A stretch of DNA of 41,108 bases from Rhodospirillales bacterium. Lineage in GTDB: Bacteria > Pseudomonadota > Alphaproteobacteria > Rhodospirillales > UBA2165. The notes under the pieces were generated by a model. It made no database searches. It had not been told where the DNA came from and saw only the letters and a list, made by a program, of their open reading frames with translations. Both the position numbers and the translations under genes were made by a program. The stretch is taken from the NCBI GenBank assembly GCA_028345065.1, contig JAOMCN010000016.1:1-41108 (forward strand), in the 5' to 3' direction. The stretch's first letter is position 1. Each line of letters starts with the position of its first letter. Positions 9,739 through 18,934 of this stretch are shown piece after piece.

Positions 9739-10424
9739 TGGAGGAATACGGGGTCCTTTTCCGTATTTCAGCATGGGTATTGCCTATATTAATAGCTATA
9801 CCTTTGCATGAAGCGAGCCACGGCTGGGTTGCCTGGAAACTAGGTGACGATACAGCATACAAAATGGGACGAGTTACATTTAATCCTTTAAACCACATTG
9901 ATCCTTTTGGAACTATAATTTTGCCTGGTACGCTCTTAATTATTTCCGGAGGAACCGCAGCCTTTGGTTATGCAAAACCAGTACCCATAAATTATTGGAA
10001 TCTTAAACATTGGAGGCGAGATACGATTCTTGTCGCTGCAGCCGGACCAACATCGAATTTGATTCTAGCATTTTTGTCGGCACTTTTGTTCTACATCGTG
10101 CCGATTTTCCCCCAACCTATTAAGCCTTGGTTAGGTGCTGCAATATATTCATCCATGGCAATTAATTTAATATTATTTGTTTTCAATATGTTGCCGCTTC
10201 CCCCGTTAGATGGTGGTCGGCTTGCCGTTGCAATCTTGCCATGGCGATTGGGGCAATTATTTGCCCGTTTGGAACGAGCGGGTATTGTTATCATTCTAAT
10301 TGCATTGTTCTTATTGCCTTGGATGGGTAGGCAGGTTGGTTTGGATGTTGATGTGTTCAATTGGTTGGTTTTGCAGCCCGCTCAATACTTGATGATTTTC
10401 ATAACGTTAGCGGTGGGAATTTAA
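9738..10424 (+). CDS. Site-2 protease family (M50) membrane metalloprotease
   Basis: This 228-residue integral membrane protein has the zinc motif HEASH (His24, Glu25, His28) in the first helix and the third-ligand motif NMLPLPPLDGG (Asn150, Asp158). It also has the NPLNHIDPFGTIILP and GYAKPVPIN loops of the compact YwhC-like M50B group. It lacks the PDZ domain of RseP, so it is not the sigma-E protease. The substrate is unknown. It sits between nagZ (one-base overlap) and scpA (6 bases), a conserved arrangement. Confidence 0.9.
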   Translation: MEEYGVLFRISAWVLPILIAIPLHEASHGWVAWKLGDDTAYKMGRVTFNPLNHIDPFGTIILPGTLLIISGGTAAFGYAKPVPINYWNLKHWRRDTILVAAAGPTSNLILAFLSALLFYIVPIFPQPIKPWLGAAIYSSMAINLILFVFNMLPLPPLDGGRLAVAILPWRLGQLFARLERAGIVIILIALFLLPWMGRQVGLDVDVFNWLVLQPAQYLMIFITLAVGI

Positions 10425-10430
10425 AATAAA

Positions 10431-11279
10431 ATGGCCGAAGACATGGAAACAAATTTTAGTAAATTTGAAGATGATAAAGAGTTTGCCCCATCATCTGACC
10501 AGCGGTTAGTTTTGGATGTGGATGGTTTTGCGGGGCCGATCGATGTGCTTTTAACTTTGGCTCGTGAACAGAAGGTGGATCTGACCCAAATTTCAATACT
10601 CGAATTAGCAGATCAGTATTTGGCTTGGGTGGCGAAGTTACGCCAAGCTAATTTAGAGCTCGCGGCCGATTACCTTGTAATGGCTGCTTGGCTGGCCTAT
10701 CTAAAATCACTTTTACTACTACCCACTTCCACTGATGATGAAGAGCCAACAGGTGAAGAAATGGCCGCTGCCCTTCAGTTTCAGCTTTTGCGGCTTGAAA
10801 GTATGCAGCAAGCCGGTGAAAAACTTTTGAGCCGGGATCAGCTTGGTCGGGATTTCTTCCGACGGGGCAATCCGGAAAAATTTGGCTATAACCTGAACAG
10901 CGCCTTTGAGGCCAGTATATATGATTTACTAAAGGCCTACGGCGAACATACCCATCGATCAAATGTTAAAATTCTTCGCGTAGAGTTGTCCGATCTTTAT
11001 TCGACAGATGACGGACTAAAGTGGTTAACCAAAATGTTGGGTTCAATGCCTGATTGGACGAGCTTATTACAGTTTTTACCTGCTGAAATTAAAGGCGATT
11101 TAGTCAGCCGCTCTATGGTGGCATCGGCCCTATCGGCTGCGCTTCAACTTACCAAACAGGGTGAATTGAAAATACGACAAACCGAGACCTTTGGGGCTGT
11201 ATATGTGCGCGCAGCTCAAAACGCTAGTGAGTTCGGAGGCAATAAATCTATTCATCCAGTGGAGATAAAATTAAAATAA
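10431..11279 (+). CDS. scpA: Segregation and condensation protein A
   Basis: This 282-residue protein is the kleisin subunit that bridges SMC heads for chromosome segregation. Typical features are the N-terminal FAGPIDVLLTLAREQKVDLTQISILELADQYL segment, the LAADYLVMAAWLAYLKSLLLLP helix, and a C-terminal winged-helix region around SALSAALQLTKQGELKIRQTETFGAVYVR. An acidic extension of about 20 residues precedes the core. Its stop overlaps the scpB start by one base (TAATG), so the two are coupled. No smc gene is in the window. Confidence 0.95.
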   Translation: MAEDMETNFSKFEDDKEFAPSSDQRLVLDVDGFAGPIDVLLTLAREQKVDLTQISILELADQYLAWVAKLRQANLELAADYLVMAAWLAYLKSLLLLPTSTDDEEPTGEEMAAALQFQLLRLESMQQAGEKLLSRDQLGRDFFRRGNPEKFGYNLNSAFEASIYDLLKAYGEHTHRSNVKILRVELSDLYSTDDGLKWLTKMLGSMPDWTSLLQFLPAEIKGDLVSRSMVASALSAALQLTKQGELKIRQTETFGAVYVRAAQNASEFGGNKSIHPVEIKLK

Positions 11280-11944
11280 TGAGTGAATTATTCCAATATA
11301 ATTTGAGGTTATTAGAAGCTTTATTATTCGCTTCTGAAAACCCAATTCCAGAAAAAATAATTGCCGACCGTCTTCCTGGAGGGGTGGATATTCAACCGTT
11401 ATTGAGGAAGTTAACCGCAATGTATAAAAACCGCGGTGTGAACCTTGTTAAAGCTGGGAATAATTGGGCTTTCCGAACCGCTCCTGACATTAGAGCACAG
11501 CTTGTTGTTGAAAAGGAAATGATCCGCAAGTTGTCCCGTGCTGCAGTTGAAACCCTTGCCATTATTTCCTACCATCAGCCAATTACCCGTGCGGAGATTG
11601 AAGAGATTCGTGGTGTGAGCGTTAGTAGAGGTACTTTGGATGTTCTTCTTGAAGCTGCCTGGATCAGGCCTCGAGGTCGTCGCCGGACGCCAGGAAGGCC
11701 AGTAACTTGGGGAACCACTGAGAGCTTTTTAGATCACTTTGGCCTTGAGAGCCTTGATGACTTGCCGGGTCTTGATGACTTAAAAGCTTCGGGCCTAATG
11801 GATAAACGCCCCGCTATCCAAACTTTAACAACGCGAGGTAACGTGGCGCTGATGAAAGATCCTGACGTTTTAGAAGAAGTAACAAATACGGGAAGCGTCG
11901 TCTGGGAGCCTCTTGATCCAGATCAAGACGACGTCCTAACATAA
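11279..11944 (+). CDS. scpB: Segregation and condensation protein B
   Basis: This 221-residue partner of ScpA in the SMC complex consists of two winged-helix domains. It shows the family core LLEALLFASENPI at the N-terminus and the highly conserved ETLAIISYHQPITRAEIEEIRGVS (about residues 90-113), followed by RGRRRTPGRPVTWGTTESFLDHFGL. The C-terminal tail of about 45 residues is acidic. It is coupled to scpA by a one-base overlap. In many alphaproteobacteria tatA follows directly; here an unrelated gene intervenes. Confidence 0.95.
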   Translation: MSELFQYNLRLLEALLFASENPIPEKIIADRLPGGVDIQPLLRKLTAMYKNRGVNLVKAGNNWAFRTAPDIRAQLVVEKEMIRKLSRAAVETLAIISYHQPITRAEIEEIRGVSVSRGTLDVLLEAAWIRPRGRRRTPGRPVTWGTTESFLDHFGLESLDDLPGLDDLKASGLMDKRPAIQTLTTRGNVALMKDPDVLEEVTNTGSVVWEPLDPDQDDVLT

Positions 11945-11993
11945 GAAAAGGTGGATCGAAAGTCTAATACTGTGTCTTAAAGGATGGACCGAT

Positions 11994-13136
11994 TTGCGCT
12001 ACGAGATCTTCGTTACTGTCTGGGGGAAGCGCTTTGTCAGGAGATTTGTGGAGTTTGCACTCGCCAGCCAATTAGCACCCGGCAATATTCCAGCACTTAG
12101 TGCAGCCGCAGATGTTACTTATAGAATATACACAGATCGGGCATCTGAAATTTACTTCCGGCCGGAAATAACTAAGCTTAAAAAATTGGCAATCGTCGAG
12201 TTTGTATTTTACGAAGACTTGGCTTACCGAAATGTTACTCTCTTGGATGCTATTAACAATTCTGATCCGACTATCGTCAAACATAATGTCCAACGTGAGA
12301 CCTCTCGGCATCATATGAACCTGGCGAAAGAGTCAAGTGAAACCGCAATTATGTTATTGGATTCGGATTTTATTTTTTCGGATGGTTCATTCGCACATAT
12401 TCATGAACAGCGCGTAAAAGGCAAAAAAGCTTATGCTGGGATGTTTGTTCGGTTGATTGAGGAGAAAGCTATACCAATTCTCAGGTCACTCCTACCTAAA
12501 CCCCTATCGCCCCGGGAGCTAGTTCGAATTGGTATGGATAATATGCACCCCCTTCCTCGTTCCATGTTTATCGACGCTAAAAAACCTTCAATGTACCCTA
12601 CCCAGATAAATTGGAATGTTAGTGATAATGGTTTTGTCGCCAATTGTTTTTTTCCTCACCCTCTCATGTTTGAGCAGCGGCCAGAAATTATAAACTATTT
12701 TAGCACTATGGATTATGAGGTGCATCTAAGGGCGGTAACCGTGAATGACGACCTTTATTATTGCCAATCCTCGGAAGACCTTATGTTTTGTAAAATAAGC
12801 CCAGAAAGTTATTTTGGAAGCATGGAGGCGGGGTCGCCGCCTTCAATTGACGTTATGGCGCGATTTGTAATTTTTAATACGAACATTCGCCATCGTTTGT
12901 TCATGGGCAACCCTGTGCGATATTTGGCTAGAGAGAACGAGAAGGCTTTCAGAGCAGTCGAAAGAGAGGCTAGAAGTTACAGCGAAGCAATTTATAAAAA
13001 TGCTGAACTTCTTCTCGCTGAATTATCTCCATCTGACCCTAAAATGGCCTTATATGCGAAATCTTTTTTGGGGCCGATCGAAAATTTTATATCCCCACAA
13101 ATACATTCACGCATGAAAGATGTTCTGCCAAAATAA
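11994..13136 (+). CDS. Unassigned protein with glycosyltransferase-like features
   Basis: I do not recognise this 380-residue protein's family with certainty. The N-terminus alternates strands and helices (YEIFVTVWGKRFVRRFVEFAL, then VTYRIYTD), and a DSD motif occurs in AIMLLDSDFIFSDGSF near residues 118-133, which resembles the metal- and nucleotide-sugar-binding DxD of GT-A glycosyltransferases. There is no signal peptide or clear membrane helix. The start is TTG 11994 with AAGGA about 10 bases upstream; the nearby ATG 11984 is out of frame. It lies between scpB and tatA, followed by a very AT-rich spacer, and looks like an insertion into conserved gene order. Confidence 0.8.
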   Translation: MRYEIFVTVWGKRFVRRFVEFALASQLAPGNIPALSAAADVTYRIYTDRASEIYFRPEITKLKKLAIVEFVFYEDLAYRNVTLLDAINNSDPTIVKHNVQRETSRHHMNLAKESSETAIMLLDSDFIFSDGSFAHIHEQRVKGKKAYAGMFVRLIEEKAIPILRSLLPKPLSPRELVRIGMDNMHPLPRSMFIDAKKPSMYPTQINWNVSDNGFVANCFFPHPLMFEQRPEIINYFSTMDYEVHLRAVTVNDDLYYCQSSEDLMFCKISPESYFGSMEAGSPPSIDVMARFVIFNTNIRHRLFMGNPVRYLARENEKAFRAVEREARSYSEAIYKNAELLLAELSPSDPKMALYAKSFLGPIENFISPQIHSRMKDVLPK

Positions 13137-13375
13137 ATAAACAAAAAAATGTTTGTAATATAGTTCATTTACTTGAAAATTATCTAAAATGTTGAATAAA
13201 TATTTTAATTGTTTAAGTAATTTTATTTTTGTTATTAAGAGTATAAATATAATTCAAATTAATAGGATACCTTTAACCTTCAATTGAAAAGGTTTCCGTT
13301 TACGTTGCCCTTGGTTGCCGATTCTGCCATTATTCAGGCTGATCTTTTTAAATACAGGCATGGAAGAGTTAAGTT
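13137..13375. other. AT-rich spacer upstream of tatA
   Basis: No gene is seen here. About the first 130 bases are very AT-rich with A and T runs, unlike neighbouring DNA. An interrupted dyad AACCTTCAA/TTGAAAAGGTT sits near 13277-13296. The tatA promoter probably lies in this spacer, but no single -35/-10 pair stands out. Confidence 0.5.
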
Positions 13376-13597
13376 ATGGGAATTGGTGGAATTTGGCAGT
13401 GGGTAGTTGTCCTAGCAATTGTCCTAGTCTTATTTGGCGGGCGCGGAAAGATTTCCCAATTAATGGGTGATTTTGGTAAGGGGCTGAGATCCTTTAAAAA
13501 AGGAGTCAAAGAAGATGAGCCCGAGCCTGTAGAGGCTAAGGATGTTCCCTCATCAGCGAAGGCTTCAACGGTGGAAGCTCAGTCTGAAAAAGACTGA
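13376..13597 (+). CDS. tatA: Twin-arginine translocase subunit TatA
   Basis: The 73-residue TatA forms the pore-like oligomer of the Tat pathway, which exports folded proteins. It has the expected short N-terminal membrane helix (about 5-20, [15 protein letters not shown]), the [24 protein letters not shown] amphipathic helix, and an acidic tail. In place of the common FGRGK it reads FGGRGK. ATG 13376 gives the standard N-terminus. It starts the tatABC set; tatB follows after 75 bases. Confidence 0.95.
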   Translation: MGIGGIWQWVVVLAIVLVLFGGRGKISQLMGDFGKGLRSFKKGVKEDEPEPVEAKDVPSSAKASTVEAQSEKD

Positions 13598-13672
13598 CGA
13601 ATGGGCGTCAGTTAAAAGACCTGGTGTTCATCCGCGATATTCATTATTGATTTTTAATTAGCGCGGGTCGCA

Positions 13673-14092
13673 ATGTTTGATATTGGCTGGCCAGAATTAT
13701 TCCTTATTGCGGTCGTCGTCCTATTGGTCGTCGGACCAAAAGAGTTGCCTAAAGTCCTTCGTAACGTGGGAATTTGGATTAATAAGGCAAAGGTAGTGAC
13801 TAGAGAGTTCCGAACTCATGTCGATGATATGATCCGTGAAAATGAATTGGAGGAGGTACGTGAAGAGATTAATACGGCGGGCCAGATGAATTTAGAGGCG
13901 GTAACTGAAAATACGATTGGTCTCCAGGATGAATTCAAAGATGCTGTGGAGTATGATGACGATGGTAATTATTCCGTTGAGGCATTTGAAGATGACTTGC
14001 ATCCTCCAAAGGATGTGAGTGATGCTGATGAGCATCATACTCCGATAGAAAAAGACGAAGATGATAATGCTCAATCAAAAAACAAAGAATGA
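13673..14092 (+). CDS. tatB: Twin-arginine translocase subunit TatB
   Basis: This 139-residue protein forms the Tat signal-peptide receptor with TatC. The N-terminal MFDIGWPELFLIAVVVLLVVGPKELPKVLR contains the membrane helix and the GPKELP hinge that distinguishes TatB from TatA. An amphipathic helix and a long, very acidic C-terminal tail follow (EYDDDGNYS, EKDEDDN). It lies between tatA and tatC, 27 bases before the latter. Confidence 0.95.
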   Translation: MFDIGWPELFLIAVVVLLVVGPKELPKVLRNVGIWINKAKVVTREFRTHVDDMIRENELEEVREEINTAGQMNLEAVTENTIGLQDEFKDAVEYDDDGNYSVEAFEDDLHPPKDVSDADEHHTPIEKDEDDNAQSKNKE

Positions 14093-14119
14093 TTTGAGCG
14101 CTGATAAGAGTGCAACTCA

Positions 14120-14938
14120 TTGAGTGACATTAACGACAGTCATAAAATGCCTTTAATGGAGCACTTGGTTGAGCTTCGTAACCGGCTCTTGAAGTCGGTA
14201 ATCGCTATTATATTGCTATTTTTTATTTTCTTTGCCTTTAAAGAACACATATATGCATTTTTGGTTCAACCTTTGGCAGATGTTCTAGCGGAGCGGGGGG
14301 GCACCCGCCGAATGATTTTTACTGCCCTCCATGAGGCGTTTTTTACCTATATCAAAGTGAGCTTCTGGACAGCTATATTTGTAGCATTTCCATTTGTGGC
14401 AGCACAGTTTTGGCGTTTTGTCGCTCCAGGTCTTTACGGTAACGAGAAAAAGGCGCTACTGCCTTATTTAATTTTATCACCTATCCTTTTCTTTCTAGGC
14501 GGCGCGTTGGTATACTATTTTATATTTCCGCTAGCTTGGCAATTCTTTATAAGCTTTGAAACAATTGGTTCGCCAGGTGCCTTGCCGGTTCAACTAGAGC
14601 CAAAGGTTAACGAATATCTTTCACTAGTGATGCGTTTGATATTTGCCTTTGGATTAAGCTTTCAATTACCAATTGTTCTCACACTGCTGGCTCGCGCAGG
14701 TTTGACGACATCTCGGGGCCTGGCTGACAAGCGTAAGTATGCGGTAGTTTTTTCCTTTATCGGCGCTGCCATCATCACACCGCCAGATGTTATTAGCCAA
14801 GTGGGTCTCGCCATACCAATCATCGTACTTTACGAAGTGTCAATTTTTGCTGTCCGAGCAGTCGAGAAAAAAAGGAGAAACCTAGAAGACGACTACGAAG
14901 AGGAAATAACAGAAGAGACAGACTTTAATTTGCCCTAG
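14120..14938 (+). CDS. tatC: Twin-arginine translocase subunit TatC
   Basis: This 272-residue, six-helix membrane protein recognises the twin-arginine signal. The N-terminal PLMEHLVELRNRLLKS and the SFQLPIVLTLLARAGL and GAAIITPPDVISQ regions are hallmark TatC sequences. The assigned start is TTG 14120 with a weak purine-rich upstream region; ATG codons at residues 10 and 13 are alternatives just before the conserved MEHLVELR. The charged C-terminal tail (EDDYEEEITEET) is cytoplasmic. It is followed by a 145-base spacer before serS. Confidence 0.95.
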   Translation: MSDINDSHKMPLMEHLVELRNRLLKSVIAIILLFFIFFAFKEHIYAFLVQPLADVLAERGGTRRMIFTALHEAFFTYIKVSFWTAIFVAFPFVAAQFWRFVAPGLYGNEKKALLPYLILSPILFFLGGALVYYFIFPLAWQFFISFETIGSPGALPVQLEPKVNEYLSLVMRLIFAFGLSFQLPIVLTLLARAGLTTSRGLADKRKYAVVFSFIGAAIITPPDVISQVGLAIPIIVLYEVSIFAVRAVEKKRRNLEDDYEEEITEETDFNLP

Positions 14939-15083
14939 TCAATTACTAATCCCTAACCAAGGGCGGGCAATTTTAAGATTTAAGCAACCATTATTTGTAA
15001 TACCTCCCTTGCTGGTATTTGCAGCGCAGCCTATAAGACTCTCTCGGGTAAACACATATTAAAACATTATTTGCTGGTTCCCT

Positions 15084-16373
15084 ATGTTCGACATTAAATT
15101 GATTCGCGAAGAACCTGAGATCTTTGATACCGCTCTTAAAAGGAGAAAATTAGAACCTCAGTCGTCAACGTTAATAGAAGTTGACAGAAAACGTCGAGAA
15201 CAGGAAACCCATGCCCAGCTTTTACAAACCCGACGAAACGAACTCTCTAATGAAATTGGCAAATTGAAAGCTGCAGGAGAGGATGCCTCCCAAGCTATTA
15301 AGGAAGTTGCCAATTCAAAAGAGAAACAAGCTGCGGCTGAGGAAGGTGCAAAACTCGCAAATGAGGAACTGAACAGGCTAATGGCCGGAATTCCCAATAT
15401 ACCGTTGCCTGATGTTCCCGATGGTTTGGATGCTGAAGACAATGTCGAAATTCGAAAATGGGGTGATCTGACGTCGTTCGACTTTTCGGTTAAAGAGCAT
15501 TTTGATATCGGTGAAGCTTTAGGGATGATGGATTTTCAGACTGCAGCAAAAATGTCGGGATCACGATTTTGTATGCTATCGGGATCACTTGCCCGTTTGG
15601 AACGAGCCTTAGGAGCGTTTATGCTGGATCTCCACACCACCGAACATGGTTACACAGAGATTAACCCGCCTGCCTTAGTGCGAGATAATGCCGCCTTCGG
15701 CACTGGACAACTGCCCAAGTTTAAGGAGGATTTGTTTAGAACTGAAAATGGCTACTGGCTAATCCCGACTGCCGAAGTTCCGCTAACCAATATAGTCAGT
15801 GGTGAAATTTTGGACGAAGTTGATCTGCCCCAGCGCTATACAGCTATGACGTCGTGTTTCCGGTCCGAAGCTGGTGCAGCTGGGAAGGATACTCGTGGCA
15901 TGCTTCGGCAGCATCAGTTCACTAAGGTGGAATTGGTGAGCATCACGCACCCTGACGCGTCTTCTATTGAATTGGAACGGATGACAAACTGCGCAGAGGA
16001 GGTGCTTAAACGCCTAGGTTTACCTTACAAAACGGTTTTACTCGCTACTGGGGATATGGGATTTAGTGCATCTAAAACCTATGATATTGAGGTGTGGCTT
16101 CCGGGGCAGAATGGAGGTCACGGTAATTATCGAGAAATATCTTCTTGTTCAACATGCGGTGATTTTCAAGCACGACGTATGAAGGCCCGTTATCGCTCAA
16201 AACATCAAAAAGGCACTCGCTTTGTTCATACTCTAAATGGTTCTGGAATTGCTGTGGGCCGGACTCTCATTGCCCTTTTGGAGAATTATCAGAAAGAAGA
16301 TGGTTCCGTTGAAATACCTGAAGTGCTTCAAAAATATATGGGTGGCCTCGAAGTGATCCGTAAGGACACCTAA
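15084..16373 (+). CDS. serS: Seryl-tRNA synthetase
   Basis: This 429-residue class II synthetase charges tRNA-Ser and tRNA-Sec-type substrates. An N-terminal coiled-coil arm spans about residues 27-100, rich in Lys, Glu and Ala. The catalytic core has motif 2, [22 protein letters not shown], and motif 3, [22 protein letters not shown] 15084 matches the family start MFDIKLIRE. It is followed by surE after 5 bases, and serS-surE-pcm-nlpD is a familiar proteobacterial arrangement. Confidence 0.97.
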   Translation: MFDIKLIREEPEIFDTALKRRKLEPQSSTLIEVDRKRREQETHAQLLQTRRNELSNEIGKLKAAGEDASQAIKEVANSKEKQAAAEEGAKLANEELNRLMAGIPNIPLPDVPDGLDAEDNVEIRKWGDLTSFDFSVKEHFDIGEALGMMDFQTAAKMSGSRFCMLSGSLARLERALGAFMLDLHTTEHGYTEINPPALVRDNAAFGTGQLPKFKEDLFRTENGYWLIPTAEVPLTNIVSGEILDEVDLPQRYTAMTSCFRSEAGAAGKDTRGMLRQHQFTKVELVSITHPDASSIELERMTNCAEEVLKRLGLPYKTVLLATGDMGFSASKTYDIEVWLPGQNGGHGNYREISSCSTCGDFQARRMKARYRSKHQKGTRFVHTLNGSGIAVGRTLIALLENYQKEDGSVEIPEVLQKYMGGLEVIRKDT

Positions 16374-16378
16374 GTTTA

Positions 16379-17194
16379 ATGGATGAGGCGCTAATAAATA
16401 AAGAAAATGTACGTATATTATTGGCTAATGATGACGGCATTGATGCTCCTGGACTTAAAATTCTGGAGAAAGTTGCAAATACGCTTTCCAGCGAGGTGTG
16501 GATAGTAGCGCCCGTTAAAGAACAAAGCGCGACCGGGCACTCGCTTACACTACGCCGACCGCTGCGCATTATAAAACGAGGACAGAGGCGATTTGCGGTA
16601 AATGGCACCCCCACTGACTGTGTTTTACTAGCCGTTAACCAAATAATGAAACATTGTAAGCCGGACTTGGTACTATCGGGTGTCAACAAGGGAAGAAATG
16701 TAGGTGAAGATATGACTTACTCTGGTACAGTTGCTGCTGCAATGGAGGCGACGCTCTTTGGAATTCCGGCGATTGCGTTAAGCCAGGATATGAATGAAGA
16801 GGATCATCGCGACCTACACCAAGATACAACACGAATTTATTCGGCTGCCCAAGGTTATGCAGCACAGGTCATAAAGAAGGTGACACAATTTGCATGGCAG
16901 AAAGATGTCCTGATCAACGTTAATTTCCCGGCTGTCCTGAGTAACGACGTACGAGGTATTGAGGTGACACGGGAAGGACGTAGCAACAAGCTAAGTGACG
17001 AAATCATTGAGCACCGAGATCCGCGGGATAAACGATATTATTGGATTGGTCAGAGGCGCGGTAGGACAAAACACTCTGTTGGCACGGATATTAACGCTAT
17101 CGAACGTAATGCCGTTTCTATAACACCAATCTCCATGAATTTGACACACAAACCAACAATAAAAATTCTCAAGGGCGTATTTGGCAGTGATTAA
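16379..17194 (+). CDS. surE: 5'/3'-nucleotidase SurE
   Basis: This 271-residue metal-dependent phosphatase acts on nucleoside monophosphates and is linked to stationary-phase survival. The metal-binding LANDDGIDAPGL motif (Asn17, Asp18, Asp19), APVKEQSATGHSLTL, NGTPTDCV and SGVNKGRNVGEDMTYSGTVAAAMEA are all intact. It is slightly longer than E. coli SurE (253 residues), mostly from an N-terminal extension of about 10 residues before VRILLAND. It lies between serS (5 bases) and pcm (18 bases). Confidence 0.95.
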   Translation: MDEALINKENVRILLANDDGIDAPGLKILEKVANTLSSEVWIVAPVKEQSATGHSLTLRRPLRIIKRGQRRFAVNGTPTDCVLLAVNQIMKHCKPDLVLSGVNKGRNVGEDMTYSGTVAAAMEATLFGIPAIALSQDMNEEDHRDLHQDTTRIYSAAQGYAAQVIKKVTQFAWQKDVLINVNFPAVLSNDVRGIEVTREGRSNKLSDEIIEHRDPRDKRYYWIGQRRGRTKHSVGTDINAIERNAVSITPISMNLTHKPTIKILKGVFGSD

Positions 17195-17212
17195 CGTCGA
17201 TTAGAGGATTGT

Positions 17213-17857
17213 ATGAACTTTGATCACCGGAGGATCCAAATCGTTTTGGCACTTCGTCGCCTTGGCGTAACAGATACCGCTGTTATGGCGGCCATGGAGG
17301 CTATCCCGAGAGAGGTTTTTGTTCCGCCTTCTCTTAGACGCCATGCGTACGAAGATACTACTCTCCCGATTGGCTACGAACAAACCCTTAGCCAACCAAG
17401 TGTTGTAGGTATCATGACACAGGCTTTACGTCTGACGGACAGAATGAAAGTGTTGGAGGTGGGCACCGGATCGGGATATCAGACCGTCGTCCTCGCCAGG
17501 CTTGCGCGGCGGGTTTACTCGGTCGAAAGGCATAAACCATTATTGGACAATGCTGAAGCTAGATTTCAAGACCTCCAAATTAACAATATTACAACAAAGT
17601 GTGGGGACGGTACTATTGGTTGGAAAGAGCAAACCCCTTTTGATCGAATTATTGTGACGGCAGCTTCTTTAGATGTGCCGCCGGTACTTGCAGACCAGTT
17701 GACGATTGGTGGTGTTATGGTCGTTCCTATTGGTTTGGAATCTACCTTGCAAAAGATTGTGCGGGTAACCCGTACATTGAATGGTCTGGAAACCGAAGAG
17801 TTGCGGGATGTAAATTTTGTCCCGCTAATACCAACGGAAGTATTGGCGAAGGTATGA
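17213..17857 (+). CDS. pcm: Protein-L-isoaspartate O-methyltransferase
   Basis: The 214-residue enzyme methylates isoaspartyl residues in damaged proteins using S-adenosylmethionine, starting their repair. Class I methyltransferase motif I is VLEVGTGSGYQT (about residues 82-93), preceded by the family's IGYEQTLSQPSVVGIMTQ. The motif FDRIIVTAASLDVPPVLADQL follows. The gene's TGA overlaps the ATG of the NlpD-like gene by 4 bases, so the two are translationally coupled. Confidence 0.95.
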   Translation: MNFDHRRIQIVLALRRLGVTDTAVMAAMEAIPREVFVPPSLRRHAYEDTTLPIGYEQTLSQPSVVGIMTQALRLTDRMKVLEVGTGSGYQTVVLARLARRVYSVERHKPLLDNAEARFQDLQINNITTKCGDGTIGWKEQTPFDRIIVTAASLDVPPVLADQLTIGGVMVVPIGLESTLQKIVRVTRTLNGLETEELRDVNFVPLIPTEVLAKV

Positions 17858-18906
17858 TTAGGATTAGTCCAATACTTTTGATGCTTTTAGTCGCTATACT
17901 ATCAGCTTGTGGAAATTTGGAGTGGCCCCCTAAGAGTACTGGCATTGGTTATTCAGGCAATGAAATAGGTTTGGTAAATTCTGCGAGGAATACTCATAAT
18001 TCTCCATTAACTTCATCTTCGCAAAAAAAAGATAAAAATTATCTTGAAAGTCGAATTGGAGAAAATTCCAGAGAACACATTGTTGCAAATGGAGAGACAC
18101 TTTGGAGAATTGCACAGGCACATAACACTGATATCTACGAACTCGCAATCTTGAACCAGATAGAGCCTCCGTTTCGAATATTTGTTGGGCAGAGTTTGAT
18201 ACTATCAAATTCTCCAGGAAAACCCCTTAAACTAGCTGCTTTCAAAAGAACTCAAGAGATCAGTAGGGAGGAACTTTCGCCTCCAACTATTTCAGAAAAA
18301 AAGCTCCTTACAAAAGGAGCGCGGAAAATAAAAACAGCTAATGACGATTTGACTTTTCTTGCAATTAACCCTGGCACAAAGCCACAGACAAAAAGAGGGA
18401 CTATTTTTTCCACCCATCCACCAAAAAATTCTAAAAGAAAATTGGGAATATTATATGGAACTATGTTGCCGCCGGTGCGGAAAGGCTCTTTATTCATCTG
18501 GCCAGTAAAGGGAGCATTAATCTCCAGATTTGGGGCTAAAGGTAGAGGGTTACATAATGACGGCGTAAATATTATGGCTCCGAAGGGGACGGTTGTCCGG
18601 TCTGCGGGCTCTGGTATTGTGGCTTATGCGGGAAACGAATTGCGCGGCTTTGGCAATTTGTTGCTGATAAAACATGGTAACGGATGGGTTACTGCATATG
18701 CACATAACGAAATCTTAACTGTGCGCCGGGGTGATAAGGTAAAAAAAGGGCAGGCAGTTGCCCGCGTTGGAAGTTCCGGAAACGTATCTCGTCCACAATT
18801 GCATTTTGAGATACGGAAAGGAAACAAGGCGGTCAATCCTATTTTAAAAATTAGCAATATTAATGGCCGTCGTACTGCAGTGCACAAGCGCATTTCAAAA
18901 GGCTAA
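17854..18906 (+). CDS. nlpD: NlpD-like lipoprotein with LysM and degenerate LytM domain
   Basis: This 350-residue lipoprotein has a signal peptide ending in lipobox LSAC (Cys19). A LysM peptidoglycan-binding domain follows (about 70-113, ANGETLWRIAQAHN...GQSLIL), then a C-terminal LytM/M23 domain (about 210-345). Two zinc ligands are replaced: in LHNDGVNI, Asn235 takes the place of the usual His and Asn239 of the Asp. Like E. coli NlpD and EnvC, it should therefore activate amidases rather than cut peptidoglycan itself. It is coupled to pcm. The symbol reflects architecture; DipM-like roles are possible. Confidence 0.85.
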   Translation: MIRISPILLMLLVAILSACGNLEWPPKSTGIGYSGNEIGLVNSARNTHNSPLTSSSQKKDKNYLESRIGENSREHIVANGETLWRIAQAHNTDIYELAILNQIEPPFRIFVGQSLILSNSPGKPLKLAAFKRTQEISREELSPPTISEKKLLTKGARKIKTANDDLTFLAINPGTKPQTKRGTIFSTHPPKNSKRKLGILYGTMLPPVRKGSLFIWPVKGALISRFGAKGRGLHNDGVNIMAPKGTVVRSAGSGIVAYAGNELRGFGNLLLIKHGNGWVTAYAHNEILTVRRGDKVKKGQAVARVGSSGNVSRPQLHFEIRKGNKAVNPILKISNINGRRTAVHKRISKG

Positions 18907-18934
18907 ATAAGTTGTTTTATTATCCGGCCTTTTT
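18897..18934. terminator. Probable bidirectional terminator between nlpD and DUF815 gene
   Basis: AAAAGGC (18897-18903) pairs with GCCTTTT (18927-18933), with a 23-base AT-rich interior that can pair further. A T run follows in the plus direction, and a shorter one in the minus direction. The structure overlaps the stop codons of both convergent genes, which are only 13 bases apart. Confidence 0.4.

Noticed and set aside
13137-13375. tRNA or attachment-site remnant in the AT-rich spacer
   Set aside because: No cloverleaf, TTCRA loop or direct repeat typical of integration was seen.
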